A stretch of DNA of 64,000 nt from Caballeronia zhejiangensis. Its GTDB lineage: Bacteria; Pseudomonadota; Gammaproteobacteria; Burkholderiales; Burkholderiaceae. A program made the position numbers and the translations under genes. Positions 57,487 to 64,000 of the stretch are shown piece by piece. Each line of letters opens with the position of its first letter. Within the stretch, counting starts at the first letter, position 1. The notes below the pieces were generated by a model. It saw only the letters and a program-made list of their open reading frames with translations, did no database searches and was not told where the DNA came from. The stretch covers positions 81,584 to 145,583 of the forward strand of contig NZ_JFHD01000018.1 of assembly GCF_000698575.1 (NCBI RefSeq). Reading direction: 5' to 3'.

Positions 57487-58329
57487 ATGTTGCAGTTCGA
57501 TCAGGCGTGGCGCTACGAGTCTCCGGGTGTGATGCCCGATGACGTCGTCGACGCGGTGTTCTCTCAGGTCATTTCCCGCCTGCCCGCGCAAGGCAGCCGG
57601 CAGGATGTCTACGAGCTGTTCAAGCCACGCTTTGCCGCGTGCTGCGGCGAGTCTGCCGGCCGAAGCTCGAGCGAAAGCTGGGCCGTAAGCGACCTCCTCG
57701 CCTATATGAGACAGGCAGCGGGTAACGCGGCACTCTTCGTCGAGGCCTTGTACGACGCCCTGCAGGACTTCGCAAAGAAACATCCGCAGGCAGGCCTGCC
57801 GCCGTGGCACTACGTGAATGACGCGCTCGCTCCGAGCGGGTTCGCGATCGATCCGCCGAGGCTGGTCGCGGGACGCGTTGCCGTGCCGGTTGCGGTGCCG
57901 GCGAAAGTCCCGTCACTGGACGAGCAGGCGAACGACCGCATCCAGCGCTCGCTTTCGGAGTCCGAGCGATTGCTGAATACCGGCAAGTACCGGCTCGCCG
58001 TACAGGAGATCCTGTGGTTGCTCGAAACCGTGTCGACTGCGTTCCAGGGTCTGGAGCACGAAGACGGCACGGTAACCGGCAAATACTTCAACCGGATCAT
58101 TGGCGACCTCAAGCGGTTCAACCGAGGACGTGTACTCAGCGAAGCGATTTCATGGATCGAGAAGTTGCACGGGTACTTATCGTCGCCGTCCGGTGGCGGG
58201 GTGCGACACGGTGCGGTGCTGAGCGACGCTTACGAGCTGACGGAGGGCGAGGCGCGCCTTTTCTGTGATCTCACGCGCAGCTATCTGACGTACCTTTTGC
58301 ACGAACATCAGCGTCTCGGGGTCCGATAG
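57487..58329 (+). CDS. Abi_C-type (abortive infection) protein
   Basis: 280 residues. The C-terminal part LNTGKYRLAVQEILWLLETV, then GKYFNRIIGDLKRFN and LHGYLSSPSGGGVRHGAVL, ending ARLFCDLTRSYLTYLLHEHQ, matches the abortive-infection C-terminal family (Abi_C). Proteins with this domain are linked to phage defence, often sensing or cutting RNA. The N-terminal half is unassigned. Divergent from the recombinase pair. Confidence 0.75.
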   Translation: MLQFDQAWRYESPGVMPDDVVDAVFSQVISRLPAQGSRQDVYELFKPRFAACCGESAGRSSSESWAVSDLLAYMRQAAGNAALFVEALYDALQDFAKKHPQAGLPPWHYVNDALAPSGFAIDPPRLVAGRVAVPVAVPAKVPSLDEQANDRIQRSLSESERLLNTGKYRLAVQEILWLLETVSTAFQGLEHEDGTVTGKYFNRIIGDLKRFNRGRVLSEAISWIEKLHGYLSSPSGGGVRHGAVLSDAYELTEGEARLFCDLTRSYLTYLLHEHQRLGVR

Positions 58330-58422
58330 ACGCATGTTTCACGCGACGTGCGCTCGACTGCGGATCACTTCTGCTGATAACGTTCATGCCGTCCGCGATC
58401 AAACGAGAAACAATCAGACACC

Positions 58423-58926
58423 ATGCATCTGAACGCGTCATTTTTCGCCGTCCTGTTGCTTGTCGGCCTGATATTTATCGTCGGTAACAAAGCGAAGGTA
58501 AAGAGCCCACGGTATCGCGCGAGGTTGCTCCTCACCGAGAATGAAACCGAGTTCTTTCATCGGCTGCGCCGGGCGCTGCCGGACGCGCACGTGTTCCCGC
58601 AGGTGGCCATGTCCGCGCTGATAGAACCTTGTTCGCGTACGAAAGAGCGAATCGGCGACTTCAACCGAATTTCGCAGAAACGCGTCGACTTCGCAATTTG
58701 CGACCCCGAGCTGAAACTCATGGCGGTCGTCGAACTGGACGATCGGACACATAACCGCAACAGGGACGCCGCGAGGGACGCCGCGTTGGCGAGCGCCGCG
58801 ATACGGACAATACGTTTCGAGTCCACCAGAAAACCAACGGAGGCAGAAATTCGACTCGCGGTTTTCGCGCATCAGGACACCCAGGTCGACCCGCGTAAGC
58901 CTCGGCCGCTCACGCTGGTCAGCTAG
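58423..58926 (+). CDS. Membrane-anchored DUF2726 nuclease-like protein
   Basis: 167 residues. One membrane helix at the N-terminus (ASFFAVLLLVGLIFIVG), then LLTENETEFFHRLRRALPDA, QVAMSALIEP, then NRISQKRVDFAICDPELKLM and AVVELDDRTH, the pattern of DUF2726, a PD-(D/E)XK-like fold with D and E-x-D residues. Possibly a membrane-linked nuclease. Follows the Abi_C gene by 93 nt. The 58,927-59,142 gap holds a half-conserved palindrome around CGCATGCG (58972-58979) and no gene. Confidence 0.78.
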   Translation: MHLNASFFAVLLLVGLIFIVGNKAKVKSPRYRARLLLTENETEFFHRLRRALPDAHVFPQVAMSALIEPCSRTKERIGDFNRISQKRVDFAICDPELKLMAVVELDDRTHNRNRDAARDAALASAAIRTIRFESTRKPTEAEIRLAVFAHQDTQVDPRKPRPLTLVS

Positions 58927-59142
58927 ACGTCGCAGGGCGCGGCGCCCCCTGACGGAAACTGCCATTCATTGCGCATGCGAAAACCGCTCGCGATTCGTTT
59001 CGATCGCTGAATTAGGCTAAGAGCGTGGCCGCGTCAGTGACCGTGCCGTCAGGTGATCTTCGGCCGCCCAGCCGCGGCCAAACGACTCAAGGAACCTCAA
59101 CAAACAGCCGTTAAGAGCGACGAGCCATCTTGAGGAAACCCC

Positions 59143-59511
59143 ATGTACAGCAAAACCGTCGTAACGGCCGCCGCGCTTGTCGCTTGCCTAACCACGGGCG
59201 CGTTCGCCCAAGCACCGGCACTGCCGGCCGTTCCACTCCTGCAGGCCGTGTCGCCCGATGGATACACGAAGCTGTCGATCGATCAGCGACAGTTCTACGT
59301 GGCAGGGGCACTCGACACCGATCGGGTACTCTTCGAGCAGACCAAGCCGCTTTTCGCGGCCTGCCTGCAGGGCATAACCATCGCCCGAGCCACCGAAATT
59401 GTCGATCGAGGCCTCACCACGCTGGAACCGATGCTGCGGTCGAGCATGCCCATTGCGGTCCACAATGCGCTGCTGATGGACTGCGATCGACGTGGCTTCA
59501 AATCCTCCTGA
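59143..59511 (+). CDS. Small periplasmic protein, possibly Rap1a/Tai-like
   Basis: 122 residues with a signal peptide (MYSKTVVTAAALVACLTTGAFA). The mature part (FYVAGALDTDRVLFEQTKPL, then AACLQGITIARATEIVDRGL) and two Cys pairs recall the Rap1a/Tai immunity-type fold, but the match is weak. It precedes the frameshifted nuclease gene by 17 nt. Confidence 0.55.
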   Translation: MYSKTVVTAAALVACLTTGAFAQAPALPAVPLLQAVSPDGYTKLSIDQRQFYVAGALDTDRVLFEQTKPLFAACLQGITIARATEIVDRGLTTLEPMLRSSMPIAVHNALLMDCDRRGFKSS

Positions 59512-59528
59512 CTCACCTGCACACACCG

Positions 59529-60526
59529 ATGAACATCTTCTACGCCCTCTCCGAGGGGCGCGGCAGGTTGACCGAAACGAACCTCAGTGCGTTCGCGGCG
59601 TTCCTGCTTGCACCTAACAAACCGCACGGCTTCTCGCATGCGTTCCTGCATGCTTTTCTCACCGAGGTCGCTCGATCCTGCGGCGATCCGGAGCGCTTCA
59701 GCGCCGCGCTGGGGCATCCGCTCCTGAGCGTTGAAGTAGGTCTCGAAAAGAAGTACGACGGTCCCGTGTCGCGTATCGTTGACATTGAGATCCAGTTAAT
59801 GACCGGGGATGGAGACTCACAGCAAAAAGCCCATCACATCGTTATCGAAAACAAGGTGAAAGCCGGAGCCGCGCAGGCGCAGCAGCTTGCCGAGCAGTTC
59901 GCCTGCATCAGCGAAGCCAACCGCGACTTGCCGACGCCCATCACGGTGGTGTTTCTGACGCCGCCCGGCGAAGCCGCTGCGCTCTGCTCCGCGCGGAGTT
60001 CGACGCCCTGGAGCTCGACGGTCGCCATCCACACCGTAAGACGTGGCTGCGCTGGACCGGCGGGCCAGAAGGACAGCTGTCCGTCGTGGAGCTGATCCGC
60101 GACCTGCTGCGGCGAGAGGCGCTCGCCGAAATTGAGCCGATCTCGGATTACACCCGGCACACGCTCAAGGCGTTCGTGCAGTTCCTTCAGCGGGAAATCG
60201 TCGCTGAGTCGGTGGCGAAGCGCAGGTTCGCGAGCCAAGATTCGATGGACGTGATCGAGCAGCGGCTGGTCGAGCTGAACGGGAAGGAATACTTGATTGC
60301 TCGCTACCGCGGGGCGGGGACCTCTGGACCGGTGAAGGTGTTTGACGCGGAAGCCGATCAGGAGGTCGATGCACATCCGATGTTGCGACTGGCGAATGAC
60401 CGGTACGACCTAGGAATCCAGTTGCTTGGTAGTGGTGGCCGGATGATCAACACACAGCTGCTCGGGAAATATGTACTGGCTGAACTGGCGAAGCGCCGTA
60501 TCGGTGTCGCGTCGTCTGGCGACTGA
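59529..60526 (+). pseudogene. Frameshifted PD-(D/E)XK nuclease-superfamily gene
   Basis: The 5' part (from ATG 59529, FYALSEGRGRLTETNLSAFA ... HHIVIENKVKAGAAQAQQLA) has the nuclease core: D in VDIEIQL and E-N-K in VIENKVKA, as in PDDEXK_4-type proteins. Near 59,980 the protein-like frame moves: the other frame continues LLRAEFDALELDG, then WLRWTGGPEGQLSVVELIRD, and stays open to 60526. Both halves belong to one gene of about 330 codons broken by a single-base change (or sequencing error). Confidence 0.7.
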
Positions 60527-60645
60527 CATGCTCCGCAGAGACCATCTTCGCAGCGGCACTGACACGGTGTGACGCAGGTTGGTCATGTCGGGGGCTGGTT
60601 CCCCGCTGCGTTGGCTGGTACCCTCAGACCAAGGCGAAGAATGTT

Positions 60646-60659
60646 TTTCGCATGCGAAA
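60646..60659. promoter_or_regulatory. parS-like palindrome, site 3
   Basis: TTTCGCATGCGAAA, the core of sites 1 and 2, just upstream of the DUF72 gene and 6 kb from replicon B parAB. Confidence 0.5.
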
Positions 60660-60674
60660 CGGACGGGAATATCC

Positions 60675-61583
60675 ATGACCATCAGCGTGGGCTCGGCGTC
60701 CTGGACGGACCCGACGTTAATCGCCAGCAAGCGGTTTTATCCTCCCGGCTGTACGAGCGCGGAAGCGCGGCTGCGGTTCTACGCGACCCAGTTCCCGCTG
60801 GTCGAGGTGGACTCGAGCTACTACGCAATGCCAAGCGCCTCGAACGCTGTTCTGTGGGCCGAGCGCACACCGCCGCATTTCACGTTCAACATCAAGGCGT
60901 TCCGTCTCTTCACTGGGCATCAGACGGACCGGACCAAGCTGCCCAAGGATATCCAGGCCGCCCTGCCCGCAAGCGATAAGAAAAACCTGTACTACAAAGA
61001 CACGCCGGGAGACATCCTGCGTGAACTGTGGCGCCGGTACATTGAAGCGATCGAACCGCTGCGCAAAGCGGGCAAGCTCGGAGCCGTGCATTTCCAGTTC
61101 GCACCGTGGGTCGTCAATAACGCCGATGGCCGGGCTCACGTCGAACACTGTGCGGATGTGATGGAGGGCTACACGCTCGCGGCTGAGTTCCGGCACCGAT
61201 CGTGGTTCTCGGACAAGGCGCGCGAATCGACGCTACTGATGGAACGGGAGCGCGGCTTCGTCAACGTGGTGGTCGACGAGCCCAACACGACGGCCAACTC
61301 GATCCCTGCCGTGTGGGAAGTGACGAATCCGCGACTCGCGCTCATCAGGCTGCACGGCCGCAATCATGAGACGTGGAACATTCAGGGCGCCACTTCTGCG
61401 TCGTCGCGGTTCAATTACGACTACACCGAGCAGGAGCTTGCAGAACTGGCCGTGATGATCCAGCGGATCGCAAAGAACGTTGAGCGGACCCACGTCGTGT
61501 TCAACAACAATTTCGAAGACCAGGGACAGCGCAACGCGAGGACCCTGATGGGTATCCTTGGTTCTGCGGCAATCTCGCCGTGA
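60675..61583 (+). CDS. DUF72 (YecE-like) protein
   Basis: 302 residues from ATG 60675. N-terminus SVGSASWTDPTLIASKRFYP, then FYATQFPLVEVDSSYYAMPS, FTFNIKAFRLFTGHQ, and LIRLHGRNHETWNI: the TIM-barrel DUF72 family, found on chromosomes and mobile elements. The biochemical role is unknown; metal or cluster binding has been proposed for relatives. Monocistronic by context. Confidence 0.88.
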   Translation: MTISVGSASWTDPTLIASKRFYPPGCTSAEARLRFYATQFPLVEVDSSYYAMPSASNAVLWAERTPPHFTFNIKAFRLFTGHQTDRTKLPKDIQAALPASDKKNLYYKDTPGDILRELWRRYIEAIEPLRKAGKLGAVHFQFAPWVVNNADGRAHVEHCADVMEGYTLAAEFRHRSWFSDKARESTLLMERERGFVNVVVDEPNTTANSIPAVWEVTNPRLALIRLHGRNHETWNIQGATSASSRFNYDYTEQELAELAVMIQRIAKNVERTHVVFNNNFEDQGQRNARTLMGILGSAAISP

Positions 61584-61651
61584 GCGTCGCAAGAGCGATC
61601 AGGGCAGGCGGAAACCCACAGTGACGGGCGCCGTGCGGTCAGACAGTTTTT

Positions 61652-62410
61652 TCAGACGGCGGAATCGCGCGGCGGCGCATCTTTCAGCCACTCCAGAAGT
61701 GACGGGCGGAAAGTGAAGACTGGCGACTTCAGCCAGTCGTCGACCGCTTCAGCGATCTCGGGAAGCACTTCATCCGCGTCGAACGGTTCGTCGACGGTCC
61801 CGGGCTGGTCGGCGGAAAGGTGGGCGCCGGCAAGCTCGTCGCCATCCCAGTACAGCACGCAGTACTCGGCAATGTCCGCGGTGGTTCCCAGCGGATGGTC
61901 ACGCAGGAGCATGCCGACGTTCGCTCGCGCCTTTGCCAGCTCGTCGTCGAGTGGCGCCCATCTATACCCTCGATGTCCCAAGCTTGCCGTCACATATGCA
62001 AGTCTGACGAATGCGAATGCCCGTTGACCCAGGTCACCTTCATTGCAGCCGCTATACGCACAGAAGTGTTCGAAGTCGTCGAGCGGGGTATGCCCCAGAT
62101 CGTTCTTGGGCAGCGCGCCATCAACGATGAACAGCTGCAGCAGCTCATCCGGCACCATGTGGGCGGCATCTGGCGGCGGCCGATCATTGCATTCAACGGC
62201 GCGTCGGAAGCTGGCGCGGCCCAGAGCGGCGGTCACGTACGCGACCCTGACGAAAGCAAAGGCCGTCGGCCCGAGTTCATCCTCTTTGCAGCGCGTGCGG
62301 GTGCAGAAGTCTCGAAAGTCGTCCAGCGGCGTGTGCCCGAGGTCGTTTTTGGGTAGGTCGCGATTCCCGAGGACAAGTTCAAGCAGCTGGTATGGCTCTC
62401 CGTAGCACAT
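61652..62410 (-). CDS. Protein with an internal tandem duplication, unknown function
   Basis: 252 residues. Residues about 8-70 and about 92-152 are two copies of one unit: LPKNDLGHTPLDDFRDFC and LPKNDLGHTPLDDFEHFC, followed by AFAFVRVAYVTAALG and AFAFVRLAYVTASLG. A single acidic C-terminal domain with several Trp follows. No family was recognised. Soluble. Divergent from the TA operon. Confidence 0.65.
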   Translation of the reverse strand: MCYGEPYQLLELVLGNRDLPKNDLGHTPLDDFRDFCTRTRCKEDELGPTAFAFVRVAYVTAALGRASFRRAVECNDRPPPDAAHMVPDELLQLFIVDGALPKNDLGHTPLDDFEHFCAYSGCNEGDLGQRAFAFVRLAYVTASLGHRGYRWAPLDDELAKARANVGMLLRDHPLGTTADIAEYCVLYWDGDELAGAHLSADQPGTVDEPFDADEVLPEIAEAVDDWLKSPVFTFRPSLLEWLKDAPPRDSAV

Positions 62411-62511
62411 GGCGGTTCTCCTCGACGGTACACCCTAGATCAGCAAGACCGATTCCCAAGTATAAATTCGGCGTCTGGGTCGCCAGCATATTGCTGCCAA
62501 ATGGAAATTCC

Positions 62512-62567
62512 TTGACTCCCATTTGAGACAGTACTAATCTGGGAGCTATGATGTTCTCATTTGGGAG
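62512..62567 (+). promoter_or_regulatory. Promoter and operator of the Xre/RES operon
   Basis: -35 TTGACT (62512-62517), 17 nt, -10 TAATCT (62535-62540). The near-palindromic pair CTCCCATTTGAGA (62516-62528) and TCTCATTTGGGAG (62555-62567) flanks the -10 and is the likely autorepression site of the antitoxin or antitoxin-toxin complex. Confidence 0.7.
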
Positions 62568-62573
62568 GCTCGC

Positions 62574-63065
62574 ATGGTACTGAATCAACCCGCCGGCCGC
62601 GACCCGGCCGCCGGCAAACGGGCGAAGGCGTTCGCGGGCTCCAACGGCCTCGGCGCACAACCGCACGACTTCGAATCATTCCGGAAGATGGACCCGCTTG
62701 AGCAGCGCCGCCAGATTCGTGAGGGAATGGAGGCGATCATTATCGATCGGGTCGCGAAGGAGCTGTTGCATATTCCCGTACAAACCCTGTTGAGTGGTCT
62801 TGGACTGCCGAGTTCGACGATCCTCCGCAAGATCTCGAAGGAAGAACGCCTGTCCGGACCCGAGTCAGATCGGGTCGCGCGAGTGCTCTATGTATTCGAG
62901 CAGGCAGCGGAGGTGTTCGAAGACGACACACTGGCGGCAGAATGGATGCAACGGCCGCATATGGAATTGGGCGGCCTGCGGCCGCTCGAGGTTCTGGATT
63001 CGCAGCCGGGCTACGACCGCGTGCGCGACTTGTTGCTTCGCGTCATCCACGGCGTGTCTGCATGA
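62574..63065 (+). CDS. Xre/MbcA/ParS-type antitoxin
   Basis: 163 residues. A helix-turn-helix-like central region (LLHIPVQTLLSGLGLPSSTI, then LRKISKEERLSGPESDRVAR) is followed by the toxin-binding C-terminus (HMELGGLRPLEVLDSQPGYD, then RVRDLLLRVIHGVSA), the hallmark of antitoxins paired with RES toxins. Overlaps the toxin by 4 nt (ATGA, 63062-63065). Confidence 0.88.
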   Translation: MVLNQPAGRDPAAGKRAKAFAGSNGLGAQPHDFESFRKMDPLEQRRQIREGMEAIIIDRVAKELLHIPVQTLLSGLGLPSSTILRKISKEERLSGPESDRVARVLYVFEQAAEVFEDDTLAAEWMQRPHMELGGLRPLEVLDSQPGYDRVRDLLLRVIHGVSA

Positions 63066-63544
63066 GGCTGTACCGACTCGCGAAGGAACGGCGCGGACAT
63101 TATCGGGCCGATGATCTGAGCGGCAACGGCGCGGCGTTGGCCGGCGGCCGCTGGAACCCGCGAGGCATGCGGGTGCTGTACACGTGTTGTCACGCGTCGA
63201 CCGCGCTGCTTGAGGCGCTGGTACACATGTCGGGCCTGCTGCCTGCCGGCGGCTATTTTCTGGTGACGCTCGACGTGGCGGACGCGGTCTACGATGCGGC
63301 GTTCGTGCCTGCGTTGCCGACCGGGTGGGCGGACCTGACGCGCGATCCGGAAGCGACGCGCGCCCTCGGCCGCCAGTGGATAGAGACCGGCGAACGGCTG
63401 GCAATGCGGGTGCCGTCGGTCGTCTGTCCAACCGACTTCAACCTGCTGTTGAACCCGATGCATCCCGACATGGCGAGCGTCAAGGTCCTCAGCAGCGAAC
63501 CCTTTACCCTGGACCCGCGGCTCTTCGGCCCAGCAACAAGGTAG
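63062..63544 (+). CDS. RES-domain toxin
   Basis: 160 residues from ATG 63062. RES features: R in MRLYRLAKERRGHYRADDLS, GGRWNPRGMRVLYTC and STALLEALVHMSG, and the C-terminal S-VVCPTDFNLLLNP segment. RES toxins deplete NAD+ and arrest growth unless held by the Xre partner; on plasmids they stabilise inheritance. Confidence 0.88.
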   Translation: MRLYRLAKERRGHYRADDLSGNGAALAGGRWNPRGMRVLYTCCHASTALLEALVHMSGLLPAGGYFLVTLDVADAVYDAAFVPALPTGWADLTRDPEATRALGRQWIETGERLAMRVPSVVCPTDFNLLLNPMHPDMASVKVLSSEPFTLDPRLFGPATR

Positions 63545-63548
63545 CACC

Positions 63549-63938
63549 ATGCGCAAAGAATATGATCTGCAGACTGACGTGCTGGCGACGATCGTCGCCG
63601 CGACGTCATTCACAAAAAACCACTCCGACCTGCTGACGGCTTTCGCCACGCGCACGGACTATCGAAGTGCGCGCTACGTCATGACCCGCGACGTATACAG
63701 CGAGCGGCCGGCGCGCATCCTCGACGCGGAGGATCGCGAGATCGCGGCCGACTATCATGCGTGGATTGACGCGCAGCTCGAAGCGCATGGCGGTTCGGTG
63801 CGCGCGGTGTGGGAAGCGTACAGGAATGCTGGCTATCGGCTGACCGAGATCCGGCCGCTGCTGCATTACTTCGTGCATGACCGTGGTGGGGAGCAGGTGT
63901 CAGCGTCGGATAGATACTCCTCATTTTCGTCGAAGTAA
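63549..63938 (+). CDS. Unknown third gene of the Xre/RES operon
   Basis: 129 residues, helical, starting 5 nt after the toxin stop. Segments DVLATIVAATSFTKNHSDLL and DAQLEAHGGSVRAVWEAYRN. No family was recognised; RES operons are usually two genes. The remaining 62 nt to the window end contain a GGCGCC-GCCGC hairpin (63960-63985) and no gene. Confidence 0.6.
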   Translation: MRKEYDLQTDVLATIVAATSFTKNHSDLLTAFATRTDYRSARYVMTRDVYSERPARILDAEDREIAADYHAWIDAQLEAHGGSVRAVWEAYRNAGYRLTEIRPLLHYFVHDRGGEQVSASDRYSSFSSK

Positions 63939-64000
63939 ATTTCCCCAGTTTTTTGTTTGGCGCCGCCGCGTAAGCGGTGGCGCCCCGTCGATCACCGATC

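Overview
This window is most likely part of a large conjugative plasmid of a GC-rich beta-proteobacterium, probably Burkholderiaceae (Paraburkholderia, Caballeronia or Burkholderia). The reasons are the codon and base composition, two replication/partition modules, an F-type transfer region with a MobF relaxase, and the absence of rRNA, tRNA or chromosomal metabolic genes. The host assignment is inference from style; no database was searched.

Layout. (1) 1-4,540, + strand: the end of a type-F mating-pair operon. TraN is split into two secreted proteins and is followed by three small envelope proteins and a strong bidirectional terminator. (2) 4,567-11,331, - strand: a transfer-DNA processing operon with a ribbon-helix-helix accessory protein, TraD coupling protein and TraI/TrwC relaxase-helicase. 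(3) 11,332-11,714: a candidate oriT with an R388-like hairpin and nic motif. Its polarity makes the + strand the transferred strand and places the leading region to its right. (4) 12,000-42,450: a roughly 31-kb leading region. After a hairpin-rich non-coding stretch, nearly all genes are on the - strand, transcribed toward oriT. They are arranged as twelve cassettes, each with one related ~180-nt foldback element upstream (R1-R12), 1-5 genes, and often a terminator. Recognisable cargo includes a ParB-like protein, a DUF5710/toprim primase, a phospholipase D-type nuclease, two DNA methyltransferase-type proteins, an ArdC antirestriction protein, a DndC-like PP-loop protein and lipoproteins. Many genes are unknown. 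(5) 43,400-49,670: replicon A, with a G-rich block, an iteron oriV with a DnaA box, a RepA of the RPA family, a KorA/TrfB-like repressor, ParB and ParA. (6) 49,800-54,400: replicon B, with a Rep protein, a candidate antisense RNA, ParB, ParA and parS-like palindromes. (7) 54,500-63,940: an accessory region with a large tyrosine recombinase, several defence-like genes (Abi_C-type, DUF2726, a frameshifted PD-(D/E)XK protein), a DUF72 protein and an Xre/RES toxin-antitoxin operon.

The most interesting system is the set of twelve elements. Each can fold, on the + strand alone, into a long hairpin. In its 3' arm there is a -35 hexamer (TTGACG, or TTGGCC in R1), exactly 16 bases, and a -10 hexamer TAnnGT. 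The -35 is base-paired and the start of the -10 lies in a mismatched bubble. Diverged copies keep the stems by compensatory changes. This is the architecture known from the F-plasmid Frpo single-stranded promoter. Transcription from the incoming + strand would run leftward into each - strand cassette. Together with the independently placed nic site, this suggests a coordinated early-expression programme for anti-defence and establishment genes in a newly invaded cell, with many uncharacterised members.
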